A stretch of 44,243 nucleotides of DNA from Bordetella petrii (lineage in GTDB: Bacteria; Pseudomonadota; Gammaproteobacteria; Burkholderiales; Burkholderiaceae_B): positions 1 to 44,243 of the forward strand of contig WMBV01000040.1 in assembly GCA_017745595.1 (NCBI GenBank), read 5' to 3'. Positions 1-8,411 of this stretch are shown here, one piece after another; positions within the stretch are counted from its first letter, which is position 1; the number at the start of each line of letters is the position of its first letter. The notes under the pieces were generated by a model. That model saw nothing but the letters and a program-made list of their open reading frames with translations. It did not search any database and was not told the DNA's origin. The position numbers were made by a program, and so were the translations under genes.

Positions 1-239
1 CACCCACCCATCCCCCGCCTTCCCGCCCTGCGGGAAGGAGCGAGTCGCCCTCTGTCGTCAAGGGTGCGGGGGAGATGAACCTTTCCCCCACACCCTCGAC
101 TGGAGGGTCTATCCCGGCACGCCAGCCCGTCAAGGGCCGCTGCGCTGTCGTCCTCACCCGTTCGGTGCTCGACCTGGCCTGCGGCCAGCTCTGCGCTCCG
201 CTGCGGCTTCCGGGCGTCCCCTTGACCGCCTGACATGCC
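1..239 (+). repeat. Long dispersed repeat, copy 1
   Basis: About 235 bases that recur almost unchanged at 23761-23998 and 27863-28096, all in the same orientation. The unit begins with a hairpin (CCTTCCCGC / GCGGGAAGG, about 18-40), continues with a G-run/C-run inverted pair (GGTGCGGGGG / CCCCCACACC) and ends near the shared word ATGCC. No convincing coding frame is visible in it; the reading frames across it are low-complexity Arg/Ala/Gly translations typical of open frames in GC-rich DNA. Copies 1 and 2 continue in similarity through the promoter and leader that follow. Its nature (decayed mobile element, RNA or recombination target) is unknown. Confidence 0.85.
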
Positions 240-249
240 GAACCCCCCA

Positions 250-302
250 GCCAAATATTTACGCAATTACGTATTTACGTATGTACGTAAGCAGACTATA
301 AT
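250..302 (+). promoter_or_regulatory. Promoter with repeated ACGTA operator words
   Basis: A TATAAT -10 box lies at 297-302, with TTTACG as the likely -35 box at 274-279 and a 17-base spacer. The -35 and spacer region is packed with ACGTA words (TTACGTA, TGTACGTAA), which look like operator sites. The same arrangement, with the same -35 and -10 words and spacing, is present at 24040-24068. The promoter would drive the gene at 403. Promoter elements are read directly; regulation by a repressor is an inference. Confidence 0.7.
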
Positions 303-340
303 AGATCCCATGCAGTGACGGCCACGCCTCACCGCATCCC

Positions 341-392
341 GGCCGGAACCACTGGCGGCTACCAGTCCCCGGCCTACCTCCCAACCGTCTAG
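341..392 (+). promoter_or_regulatory. Structured 5' leader with CGGCTA hairpin loop
   Basis: Inner stem ACTGG (351-355) / CCAGT (362-366) closes a CGGCTA loop (356-361). An outer stem GGCCGG / CCGGCC (about 341-346 and 369-374) encloses it. The leader ends in the conserved word CGTCTAGGAGCA, which contains the Shine-Dalgarno AGGAG used by the gene at 403. The same loop and downstream word occur at 24116-24131 and 24326-24359 with different stem sequences. Confidence 0.6.
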
Positions 393-402
393 GAGCAACA
401 CC

Positions 403-726
403 ATGAACGATCGCGCACCGATCTTCTTCTTCGACAAGCTGGCAGCGCTGGCCGACTTCACCACATTCGATGTTCGGGCTACCGAGGACGGCGGCATGCC
501 GGTCTCGTGGGCGGTCGTCGGCACCTTGCCCAACGGCGAGATCTGGCCGGTCCTGACCGACCTGCTGACCGAGGCCCACGCGCAGATGGTCATGTCGTTG
601 TGCGAGCTGGCTGCGATCGCGCCGGACGTCATTCGCGCGTTGAACGCGTTGCCGCGCCAGAAACTCAGCGGGCATTACGGCGACACCTACGAGCTCGTGG
701 CAGCGCTCGAGCGCGTCACGCGATGA
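403..726 (+). CDS. Hypothetical protein, 107 aa
   Basis: A small soluble, acidic protein I do not recognise. It starts MNDRAPIFFFDKL and has no signal peptide, membrane segment or catalytic motif that I can see. The start at 403 is supported by AGGAG seven bases upstream, at the end of the conserved structured leader. It stands alone between repeat copy 1 and a bidirectional terminator at 771-797. The promoter and leader match those of the group that includes the DpdA-like gene at 25053, so the two may be co-regulated; that is an inference. Confidence 0.75.
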   Translation: MNDRAPIFFFDKLAALADFTTFDVRATEDGGMPVSWAVVGTLPNGEIWPVLTDLLTEAHAQMVMSLCELAAIAPDVIRALNALPRQKLSGHYGDTYELVAALERVTR

Positions 727-770
727 GAGGGCAGGCCGATCCTCAAGGCCGCCTTATCGCCTGACGCATG

Positions 771-797
771 AAAAAGGCCGGATATCCGGCCTTTTTT
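771..797. terminator. Bidirectional rho-independent terminator
   Basis: A perfect palindrome with arms GGCCGGAT / ATCCGGCC is flanked by five A on one side and six T on the other. It can end both the plus-strand gene at 403-726 and the converging minus-strand trb operon, whose last gene stops at 797. Confidence 0.9.
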
Positions 798-1357
798 CAA
801 TATGCGGGCTTCAGCTCGACGCTCTCCTGCCATAGCCGCGCCCACTCGGCCCCGTACCGATCTGCGAGCGGTTTCGCGTTCCACAGGACCAGTGCGTTCT
901 CCGCATTCCGGTTCGCGGCCGCCGACGAGTAGTTGAACGAGCCGGTCTCCACGTGAAGTCCGTCGATCACCATGAACTTGTCGTGCGTCGCCTCGTATCG
1001 GTCGTTCAACCGCACAGGCACACCCTGGTTCGCGAGGAACCACACAGCCGAATAACTCTTCGCGTTCTGCCCGCGATCGGCAACGACGGCGACCTTCACC
1101 CCGCGGCGATGCGCGGCCAGCAATGCGGTCGCGATCGGTTTGCTCGTGAAGCTGTACGCAACGACAACAATCGACGAGCGCGCGCTGCCGATCGCCTGCA
1201 GCACGACGTCCAGTGCGCTCGCAGGGCCGACGGCCGGCGAAAACCCGAGGTCATACGCAGCGCCGGCGGGCAGCGCTTGCGCTGCGATCGCGCCCTGCGC
1301 CGCAACGGCGATCGCGGCAGCGGCGACCCAGCGCCGAAGGAAGCGAGAGTTCATCAT
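797..1357 (-). CDS. Secreted phospholipase D-family nuclease (Nuc-like)
   Basis: A 186-residue protein with an N-terminal signal sequence (MMNSRFLRRW followed by an Ala-rich hydrophobic stretch ending near AQA-LPA). It carries one HxK(x4)D motif, HDKFMVID, near residue 125, followed by the GSFNYS segment typical of this family. A single HKD motif in a protein of this size matches the homodimeric Nuc endonuclease of IncN plasmid pKM101, so a periplasmic, sequence-independent nuclease is the likely activity. The start at 1357 is chosen over longer frames because GGGGAG lies seven bases upstream and the signal peptide begins there. It follows the ATPase gene by 17 bases and ends in the terminator at 771-797, as the last gene of the trb operon. 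Confidence 0.9.
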   Translation of the reverse strand: MMNSRFLRRWVAAAAIAVAAQGAIAAQALPAGAAYDLGFSPAVGPASALDVVLQAIGSARSSIVVVAYSFTSKPIATALLAAHRRGVKVAVVADRGQNAKSYSAVWFLANQGVPVRLNDRYEATHDKFMVIDGLHVETGSFNYSSAAANRNAENALVLWNAKPLADRYGAEWARLWQESVELKPAY

Positions 1358-1374
1358 GTTCAGGCTCCCCAGCG

Positions 1375-2739
1375 TCAGAACCGCACCTGGCGGAACGATG
1401 CGGACTGTCCTTTTTCCAGCATCCGCACAGCGCCCGTTTCCTGCGGCTTCAGGTACTTCAGATCCTTGACCTCGATCTTCAGCTTGCGCGCCGCTTCGTC
1501 CCAATCGGCCGTGGCCAGGTTCAGCAGCAGCAGCGTGCCGGCGTTCTTTATGAAGTCGGACGAGAAGTGTGCCGGTGACTGGCCCGCGAGCAGGATCGCG
1601 AGGCCGAACTTGCGCATCTCGTTCACGACCACGTTGATCGGGTTGCTCGCATCCTCGTCGTTGAACTTCTTCGACTCGTCGAGCACGATCAGCCGACGCA
1701 GCTTACCGCCCGACTCGCCGCGTTGCATCATCTCGCGGATGATCGCGCGCATGCGAAAGCGCACGAACATCTTCAGCTCGTCCTCGGACTGCGCGAGCGG
1801 TTTGAGAATGTAGCGACGCACGCGGGCGTTGCCGAAGGGCGGGGGATTCGGATTGAAGATGCCGGTCGCATTCAGGTTTTCAAGCCGCGTGATGACGCTC
1901 AACAGCACATCCTTGCTGTTGTACTTCATCGCCTCTTCGAACTCGCGGCCGTTCTCCAGACTGTTCAAAAAGTTGGCATGCGTGTCGAACGCCTTGGCCT
2001 TCGCCGTCTCCATCCGCTTCTGCAGGCGCTCCATGTCTTCGTCGTCTTTCGCGCCACTCTTCGCGAGCTTCGTGCGAAGTTGGTTCACCGCGGCCATTGA
2101 ACGACAGTATTCATCGAACGCGCTGAGCGCTGCCCGTCCGTTGTCCTTGTCCTCGATACCCATCCACAGCGCCTTGAGCTTCCGTTTCGCAAAGCCAATC
2201 ACGTCACTCAGTGTCGGGTACACCTCGCGCAGGCCTGACCAGTTGCGAGCCTCCATCATCTCCCGGATCTCGGCCTCCGACGCTTCGCGTCGCGCCCACG
2301 AACGCGGATTGTCGGAGAAGATGCCCTTCATCATGTACGAGTCGGTCAGCAGGTGTCGAAGCACGCCCTCTTGATTGCCGCCGAGCTGGCGTGCCGTGCT
2401 GTTGATCGCCTCGATCACGTCGTTGACCGCGCGGCGCACACCGCCGTAGTGCGGATCGGTGTTCAGCACGAGCGGGTTGTATCCGTAACGGGTTGCCTCG
2501 CTGAACATCACCGTCTTCGCGCCCTCGATCTCAATGTCACCGTGGTAGTCGAAGATGTCGATCTCCACGTCGTCGGGCATGCCCGTGACGAACTGGCGAA
2601 TCCAATGCGTCTTGCCTGCGCCCGACGTTCCGGCGACGCCGACGTGATGATTCGACACCTGCGCTTCGCGCCAGTAGACCGGGAGTTTTACATTCTCGCG
2701 GAGCTTCCAAAAGTCATGACCTATGAGGATTTGCGACAT
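1375..2739 (-). CDS. HerA/FtsK-like ATPase of the transfer operon
   Basis: A 454-aa P-loop ATPase. Walker A is GTSGAGKT at residues 37-44, and a Walker B segment RLIVLDE lies at about 349-355, followed by a LLAGQSPAHF sensor-like stretch. The long gap between the two motifs, the middle helical region and the lack of membrane segments resemble DUF87/HerA-type ATPases and the motor cores of VirB4/TraD proteins. It is not a DotB-type hexameric ATPase. The gene starts 11 bases after trbC ends and is followed by the PLD nuclease, so it belongs to the conjugation operon. A role in DNA or substrate handling beside the DotL coupling protein is an inference; R64 has no obvious counterpart at this place that I recall. 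Confidence 0.75.
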   Translation of the reverse strand: MSQILIGHDFWKLRENVKLPVYWREAQVSNHHVGVAGTSGAGKTHWIRQFVTGMPDDVEIDIFDYHGDIEIEGAKTVMFSEATRYGYNPLVLNTDPHYGGVRRAVNDVIEAINSTARQLGGNQEGVLRHLLTDSYMMKGIFSDNPRSWARREASEAEIREMMEARNWSGLREVYPTLSDVIGFAKRKLKALWMGIEDKDNGRAALSAFDEYCRSMAAVNQLRTKLAKSGAKDDEDMERLQKRMETAKAKAFDTHANFLNSLENGREFEEAMKYNSKDVLLSVITRLENLNATGIFNPNPPPFGNARVRRYILKPLAQSEDELKMFVRFRMRAIIREMMQRGESGGKLRRLIVLDESKKFNDEDASNPINVVVNEMRKFGLAILLAGQSPAHFSSDFIKNAGTLLLLNLATADWDEAARKLKIEVKDLKYLKPQETGAVRMLEKGQSASFRQVRF

Positions 2740-2750
2740 TGTTTCGTTCC

Positions 2751-4967
2751 TTATTCATCGAAGGCGGATTCGGGTATGTCGTCGTCATCATCCATCGGCA
2801 TCAGCTCGATAGGGTCGTCGTGACGCGGCTCATGCATGTACCCGGAACGGCCGGCTGCCTCGGCCTCTTTCATCGCCTTGCGTGCAGCTTCAAAAAGGAC
2901 AATCCCGCGCTCCGTCGGCGTAACCTCGAAGCGCTGGATGTCGTTCATGTGGGCGACCGCACCCACTACCGCCGACAGGATCGGATCGTCCAGCGACGGG
3001 TAATACGGTTTCTCGCTCCGACGGAGCTGCGCAAAGATGTAGTCGGCCGAATGCACGTCTGCGCTGCTGACCTTCTCGGCGCTACGCGGCAGACGCTTGA
3101 ACTGCGGCCGTTCGATCTGCAGGAAGCGGTTGATACGCGCCCGGAGCTTCGACGTCTTTTTGTGCTCGTCCGGGATGTAGTACGACGCGCACGGCACCAC
3201 GGCGTCCTTGAAGATCACCATGCCTTCGCCAGCGTTGAGCTTCTTCAGCTCGTTCAGCGTGATCTTTTCGCGACGCTCGACGCTCGATTGCGCCTGCGCC
3301 TGGTTCGACGTCGTGAACGTGCCCATCGTCGCATCGTGACCTGACAGAACGCTGAAATACGCGTCGCCACCGGCTTTCTTGATGAGCTCGAACGTGTCTT
3401 CCGGGTCCTCGAGCGCGAGCGTCCACTTCACCTTCGTGTTCGCGATCATCGAGGCCGATTCTTCGCTTGCCTCCCCGCGCTTGAGGCCCTGCACGTCCTG
3501 TACCGCGGCAATCATCATGAAGCCCAGCGAACGGGCCTGAGCGAACATGACCGCGATGCCCTCGGCGAAGTAATAGGCAAGCTCGTCGCTGATGATGACC
3601 GACGGGTTCGGCGCGTTCGTTGCCTTCGCATCCAGCACTTCCGCCTTCGTGCCTTCGAGCCGGTAGCCGAGGTTCTGCGCCATCATCAAGCGGATCGACG
3701 AGATGTACAGCTTGCCGAGCGACGCTGCCTCAGACGCCGATTTCTCCAGCGAAGGGATCATCACGACGAGCAGCCGGTTGTTCAGCAGCACGTCGAGCAT
3801 GTCGATCTCGGGGTACTTATCGGCGAAGATGAAGCCATACGTGTCCATCATCATCGACAGCGTGCGAGCGAACTGCCCGGTCAGATAGCCGTGCTGGTTG
3901 AACACTTCCGGGTCCCACTGCGTAGGATCGTGCGCCTGCGCCGGGTTGAAACCGGGCAGGCCGGTCTCGAAGTACGCCTTGATCGGCAGGAACGCCAGTT
4001 CGGGGATCTTGCCTTCGCGGCCTTCGATATAGAACTGCACTAGGTTCTGCAGCGCGAGGTAATGGCGGATCACTCCAATCGAAATGTCCAGCTCGCCCTT
4101 CGCTCGCTTGTAGCAGAGCGTGCGGAGCAGGGCGTCGATCATGTTCAGCGCCTTCTGTTGCCACTGCGCGCCGTCGCCGCTTGCACGCGGCAGCAGCGAT
4201 GCCATCAATTGCAGCAGGAAGTCGGCAGAGCCGTCGCCGAACGAGTTCATCGAGTTCGACTGCGCGAGCACCGCACGGCCAGCAAAGCGGCCGAGCTCTT
4301 CGTCCACGATGCGCTGGAACGGGTCCATGCCACCGGTGAGGTAATTCAGGATCAGGAAGTCATCCTCGCGGCCGTGACGGCGCGACAACGACCATAAGCA
4401 GAAGGCGAGATTCGAGTCCGCCTTGCCGTCCCCATAGCAGGCCCCTGAGCCCCAGCAAATCGCGTTGTGGAACGTGCCCATCAACCCTTCGCTTTTGCCG
4501 CTACCCGTGGTTCCGACCTCGAACATGTGCGTGCGCGCGTCCGAGTTCGTCAACCAGAGTTCACGGCCCTGATCGTGCAGGTTGCGCGATCGCAGGAAGC
4601 CAAGATAGAGAATGCCGCCGGCGACGAGATACTTGCGCAGGGTCTTCGAGCGTCGCACGAAGCCCCACAGCATGTTCTCTTCGACGAGTTCCTCGTAGTA
4701 GTCGGTACGATCGAGCCCGCCGACATCTTTCGGCATGCGCAGCGGCATCTGGAATTTCTGGTCCTGAAACGACATGACCATCATCCAGAGCAGAATGACC
4801 CATACCGGCCACAGCGCAGGCAGATAGACCTGCAGGCCGATGAACAGCACCAGGAAGTTGCGGAACGTCGACGGCCGGTAGAGCGCAGCGAAAAACCGCT
4901 GCTCGGCGCTGCGGGTGTCGACTGTCAGTCTCGCCGAGTCGATCTCGTGATTCGGGTCCAATGCCAT
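2751..4967 (-). CDS. trbC: TrbC/DotL (IcmO) type IVB coupling ATPase
   Basis: A 738-aa type IV coupling protein that should link the DNA-relaxase complex to the transfer channel. Two N-terminal membrane segments lie at about residues 37-66, with another hydrophobic stretch at about 113-125. Walker A is GTTGSGKS at 152-159 and Walker B is IISDE at about 458-462. The length, the early Walker A and the central insertion match DotL/IcmO and R64 TrbC rather than the TraD/VirD4 form. The C-terminus is acidic (a DDDD run near the end), a region that binds adaptors in DotL. The start at 4967 has GGGAGG seven bases upstream. A tiny 12-codon frame (MAHEYLLKREAV) sits just before it and overlaps the start as TGATG; it could couple translation. 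Confidence 0.9.
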   Translation of the reverse strand: MALDPNHEIDSARLTVDTRSAEQRFFAALYRPSTFRNFLVLFIGLQVYLPALWPVWVILLWMMVMSFQDQKFQMPLRMPKDVGGLDRTDYYEELVEENMLWGFVRRSKTLRKYLVAGGILYLGFLRSRNLHDQGRELWLTNSDARTHMFEVGTTGSGKSEGLMGTFHNAICWGSGACYGDGKADSNLAFCLWSLSRRHGREDDFLILNYLTGGMDPFQRIVDEELGRFAGRAVLAQSNSMNSFGDGSADFLLQLMASLLPRASGDGAQWQQKALNMIDALLRTLCYKRAKGELDISIGVIRHYLALQNLVQFYIEGREGKIPELAFLPIKAYFETGLPGFNPAQAHDPTQWDPEVFNQHGYLTGQFARTLSMMMDTYGFIFADKYPEIDMLDVLLNNRLLVVMIPSLEKSASEAASLGKLYISSIRLMMAQNLGYRLEGTKAEVLDAKATNAPNPSVIISDELAYYFAEGIAVMFAQARSLGFMMIAAVQDVQGLKRGEASEESASMIANTKVKWTLALEDPEDTFELIKKAGGDAYFSVLSGHDATMGTFTTSNQAQAQSSVERREKITLNELKKLNAGEGMVIFKDAVVPCASYYIPDEHKKTSKLRARINRFLQIERPQFKRLPRSAEKVSSADVHSADYIFAQLRRSEKPYYPSLDDPILSAVVGAVAHMNDIQRFEVTPTERGIVLFEAARKAMKEAEAAGRSGYMHEPRHDDPIELMPMDDDDDIPESAFDE

Positions 4968-5019
4968 CAGACTGCCTCCCGCTTCAACAGATATTCGTGT
5001 GCCATGAAAGATCGTCCCG

Positions 5020-6300
5020 TCAGTCCAATGCGACGCCGATGATTTCCTCGAGCTTCGCCTTCATTGCACGGCCGAACAGCTCGGCGTGCTGGATTCGCGC
5101 GAGGATTGCTTTTGCCTTCTCGGCGGCCTTGACCTGACTTTCTGGCACGTTTCGGTCGAGCCCGTGAGCCACGTAGTCGGCAAGGAACGCACTCAGAGGC
5201 ACAGCCTGTTCCGTCGCGGCGTGCCATGCTTCAAGTCCGTGCGACCGCACGAAGCTATCGGGATCTTCGTCGTCGGGAAGAAACAGGAAGCGCGCCGACT
5301 TGCCGTCCTTCATCTCGTCGAGCAGCACGGCTGCGGCCGCGAGCGCGGCCTTGCGTCCCGCCGCGTCGCCGTCGAACGCGAACACGATCGTGTCCGCGTG
5401 GACCAGTAGCCGGCGCACCTGCAGGTTGGTCAGCGCCGTGCCCATCGGCGCGACAGCGCGCTCGTCGCCGGCCTGGTGCAGGCTGATGACGTCGAAATAG
5501 CCTTCCACGATCACGGCAACTCGCCCGCTGCGGATCGCCGGCTTCGCAAGATGCAGCGCGTACAGCTCGCGGCCCTTGTGAAAGATCTCGGTCTCCGGGC
5601 AATTGATGTACTTCGGCGTCTTGTCGGGCTTCTCGATCATCGAACGACCGGCGAACCCGACGAGGTTTCCGGTTTCGTTATGGATCGGGAACATGATGCG
5701 ATGGCGAAAGCGGTCGTAGATCTCGCCGTCGTCGCGTTGCGCGGCAAGCCCGGAGGCCAGCAGCGCATCGCGACTCGTCGAGCCAGCCATCAGCTCGACG
5801 ACGCCCTTCGCGACAACGCCCAACCCGAAGCGATCGATCGTCGAGGCCGTCAGTGCGCGCTTCTCCTCGAGGTAGGCGCGCGCGGCCGGACTCTTCGCCA
5901 AGCCACGCGAAAACACCCGCGCGGCCTCTTTCAGCGCCTGATAGAGCGTGGCGAGGCGCTTGCGCTGCGCCTTATCCTCGTCGCTGTCCCGATCCTCGAC
6001 GGGCAGGGGAATGCCGCAGACCCCGGCCAGATGCACCACAGCGTCGTGAAACGACATGTGATGCTTGTTCCGCATCCACTCGATCGCATCGCCGCGCGCA
6101 CCGCATCCCCAGCACCGATACGTGTGCTTGTCGGGCGACACGTGGAATGAAGGCGTCTTCTCTTCGTGGAACGGGCAACACGCGACAAAGCTCTGACCGG
6201 CGCGTTTGAGTTTCACGTCACGTTCAATCAGCGCCGGCAGATCGGTCTCGCTTCGGAGACGGTCCAGAAAGTCATCGCCGAACCGGATGTACTTGGCCAT
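5020..6300 (-). CDS. DnaG-type primase, short form
   Basis: A 426-aa primase that would make RNA primers, perhaps on the transferred strand in the recipient. The N-terminal CHC2 zinc finger is visible (C42, H45, C63, C66, around CPFHEEKTPSF and YRCWGCGARGD). It is followed by the primase core and a TOPRIM domain with the EGYFD glutamate and the FAFDGDAAG acidic pair. It ends at about residue 426, well short of chromosomal DnaG, and so lacks most of the DnaB-binding C-terminal domain. The start MAKYIRF at 6300 follows AAGGGGC; the open frame extends further upstream but that part overlaps trbB. The gene sits between trbB and trbC, which are adjacent in R64, so it seems to have been inserted into that operon. 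Confidence 0.92.
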   Translation of the reverse strand: MAKYIRFGDDFLDRLRSETDLPALIERDVKLKRAGQSFVACCPFHEEKTPSFHVSPDKHTYRCWGCGARGDAIEWMRNKHHMSFHDAVVHLAGVCGIPLPVEDRDSDEDKAQRKRLATLYQALKEAARVFSRGLAKSPAARAYLEEKRALTASTIDRFGLGVVAKGVVELMAGSTSRDALLASGLAAQRDDGEIYDRFRHRIMFPIHNETGNLVGFAGRSMIEKPDKTPKYINCPETEIFHKGRELYALHLAKPAIRSGRVAVIVEGYFDVISLHQAGDERAVAPMGTALTNLQVRRLLVHADTIVFAFDGDAAGRKAALAAAAVLLDEMKDGKSARFLFLPDDEDPDSFVRSHGLEAWHAATEQAVPLSAFLADYVAHGLDRNVPESQVKAAEKAKAILARIQHAELFGRAMKAKLEEIIGVALD

Positions 6301-6308
6301 GCTGCCCC

Positions 6309-7271
6309 TTACTTGCTTGCCGTCGTCGCGGTCGACATCCACTGATTGATCGCGTCCGCCGTGTTCGGAATCGAGTCGGGCGTTTGCTCGCCGGCCGCAT
6401 TGATGATGGTCGGCGTGCCGAGGAACCGCATTACGCGGAACATCTTGTCGTTCCGGGCAACCGCATCCGTACCCTCGGCGCATTCGGCGTTCGGAAGATC
6501 GTCACCCTGCACGATCTTCTTCCACAACGCGCCGCGTGCGTCGGGCTTTGCACACATGAGCTTCGCCGTGCGATGCGACGACGCTTCGCCGCCGATAACC
6601 GTCACCGGGAAGATGTAGATCGTGTAATCCTTCGCGAGCTTGTCGAGCTCCGGTTCGAGATCCTGGCAGTGCGGGCAGGACGGATCGGAGAACACGTACA
6701 GCGTGCCCTTGCTGCCCTTCGACAACTGGACGGCGTACTTGCCCGACTTCGCGCCGTCTGCCATCGCGAGAGCCAGTTCGGCGGGAGAGGCCACCGCCGG
6801 CCGCGCGATGGGCGGCTGCGCCGCGGCGGTGCCCAAATTGCTGGGCAGCGGCACCATCGGCGCTGCACCCGCCGCGCCGATGCCGCCCGCCGAGCCGCCC
6901 ACCGAGCCGCCCACCGCGCGCGTCGCCGCCATGTTGATCCCGAGCGCGAGGACGGCCACCGTCAGGGGCGCGAAGCCCCATTTCACCGCCGCTTTCCAGT
7001 AGCCCGCGAATCGCCGCACGCGTGCATAGCGCTTCAACGCCGCCTGCAGGTTATGAAACGCCGTGTTCGCGAGCGGCTCGCTCGAAAAGCGCTCGACGAC
7101 AAACGCCTCGCCGGCGCCATCGTGATAGCGCGCCTCGATCGTGTTTCCCGACCGAATGAACGTCACGCCCTGATCGAGCCGCAGCGTGCTGACATGCTGC
7201 AACTCCCCGGTGCTGCCAAACTGCACAAGCAGCGATTTCTCGAACGGCCGAATGATGTCGTTGCTCTTCAC
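6309..7271 (-). CDS. trbB: TrbB-like DsbC/thioredoxin-fold protein
   Basis: A 320-aa protein with a cytoplasmic N-terminal domain, one membrane segment (about residues 100-115), a Gly/Ala/Pro-rich linker (115-165) and a periplasmic thioredoxin-fold domain with the redox motif CPHC at 199-202 in the context FSDPSCPHC. This layout matches DsbC-like TrbB of R64. It probably forms or isomerises disulfides in transfer-apparatus or pilus proteins. The start codon is GTG at 7271: AAGGAG lies six bases before it and it follows the trbA stop by three bases. The N-terminal domain of about 95 residues before the membrane segment is longer than needed for targeting and its role is unknown. Confidence 0.85.
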   Translation of the reverse strand: MKSNDIIRPFEKSLLVQFGSTGELQHVSTLRLDQGVTFIRSGNTIEARYHDGAGEAFVVERFSSEPLANTAFHNLQAALKRYARVRRFAGYWKAAVKWGFAPLTVAVLALGINMAATRAVGGSVGGSAGGIGAAGAAPMVPLPSNLGTAAAQPPIARPAVASPAELALAMADGAKSGKYAVQLSKGSKGTLYVFSDPSCPHCQDLEPELDKLAKDYTIYIFPVTVIGGEASSHRTAKLMCAKPDARGALWKKIVQGDDLPNAECAEGTDAVARNDKMFRVMRFLGTPTIINAAGEQTPDSIPNTADAINQWMSTATTASK

Positions 7272-7274
7272 GGA

Positions 7275-8402
7275 TTACTCCTTGTTCTTGCGCGGGGCCA
7301 TAAGGCCGACTTTGATGAGGTAGGCTTCCACGCCATCGACCGCATCGTCGACGTGGGGCTCGGTGAGCCGATAGCCGCTGTCAAACGCGAAGTCTTCCCA
7401 CAGGGTCTGCGTGAAGACTGCGGCCGATTCGAGAAAGGGCGTTTTGCGGCCCGTGGTGTTGAGGGCGTACCAGAGTCCCCGGTCCATACCCTTGAGCCAG
7501 CGGAAATGGGATGACGGCAGCTTGCCCGAGCCCTGCGCCGCCTTGTGCATGGCGTGCAACAGCGTGCGCGGGTAGGGATGCTTTTCGAGCCATCGCTGCG
7601 CTTCGGGATGCTGGGCATATTTCGCGAACGGCTTGTTCGCGATCGACAGGTCGGGGTATCCCTTCTTACCGTTCCACGTATGCTTGTGGCACGAACGGTT
7701 CAGCGCATCGAGCAGATCCTGCGCCTTACCGCCATCCTTCCCGTCGGCGAGCAGCCGCGTGCCGAAGATCGCGAACATCGCTTTCTCCTGCGGTTTCAGC
7801 TCGTCCAGCGACTTCACGGGCTGACCGAGATCCGCAACAAACAGGGCTCGGCAGCGCTCGCGGTCCAGTACGCCGTTCACCAGCAGACCGTGCTGCTCGA
7901 CCCATTCCTCTGGATTGATCGAGCTCCGGTGTTCCTCCGGATCGACGTTCAGCAGCAACGTGTCCTTGTCGCCGTAATACAGCGACGGGATGATCGCCGG
8001 CGAGTGATTCGACATGATCCACGGCAGCGTCTGTACCGTGACTTTTCGCCGAGTTAGGTTCGCCTTGTGCTTCACCGCGAGCTTGATGCCCCGGATCGCC
8101 AGCAAGATCGGAATCCACACGAACAGGTAGCCAGCCCGGTTCATCATCGAGAGAAACTGATCGAATGACACAGTCGCTGGGCGCATGGCCAGATAGGCGA
8201 CCTCCTGCTTCCATCGCCGGATCGCATCCGGCATGAACGGCCAATCGAGCGCCGACAGTTGATACCACGCGAGCTTGAGGCCGTAGTACACGATGTCGGC
8301 ATGCGACGAGTACCACATGAACCAGCAGAAGCCCGCTGCGAGCCCGAGCATCCCGAGATACACGAGGCCCATGTCGTCGCGCTTACCTTGCGTTGCACTC
8401 AT
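7275..8402 (-). CDS. trbA: TrbA/DotM (IcmP) coupling-complex membrane protein
   Basis: A 375-aa inner-membrane protein with membrane segments at about residues 12-30 and 90-107 and a large C-terminal cytoplasmic domain. It matches the DotM/IcmP family, which binds DotL and helps recruit substrates in the type IVB coupling complex. In R64 the homologue is TrbA, and the order trbA-trbB-trbC is kept here apart from the inserted primase gene. The start at 8402 has GAGGA six bases upstream, nine bases after the lytic transglycosylase stop. The C-terminus is basic (PRKNKE). Confidence 0.88.
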   Translation of the reverse strand: MSATQGKRDDMGLVYLGMLGLAAGFCWFMWYSSHADIVYYGLKLAWYQLSALDWPFMPDAIRRWKQEVAYLAMRPATVSFDQFLSMMNRAGYLFVWIPILLAIRGIKLAVKHKANLTRRKVTVQTLPWIMSNHSPAIIPSLYYGDKDTLLLNVDPEEHRSSINPEEWVEQHGLLVNGVLDRERCRALFVADLGQPVKSLDELKPQEKAMFAIFGTRLLADGKDGGKAQDLLDALNRSCHKHTWNGKKGYPDLSIANKPFAKYAQHPEAQRWLEKHPYPRTLLHAMHKAAQGSGKLPSSHFRWLKGMDRGLWYALNTTGRKTPFLESAAVFTQTLWEDFAFDSGYRLTEPHVDDAVDGVEAYLIKVGLMAPRKNKE

Positions 8403-8411
8403 GCGTCATCC

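Noticed and set aside
267-675. Minus-strand frames over the repeat copy 1 leader and first gene
   Set aside because: They run through the promoter, the structured leader and the 403-726 gene and show no protein-like features.
953-1813. Long plus-strand frame opposite the nuclease and ATPase genes
   Set aside because: It is antisense to two well-supported minus-strand genes and reads as Arg/Ala/Ser-rich shadow sequence.
4969-5005. 12-codon frame before trbC
   Set aside because: No clear ribosome site; it may couple translation but is not supported enough to list as a gene.
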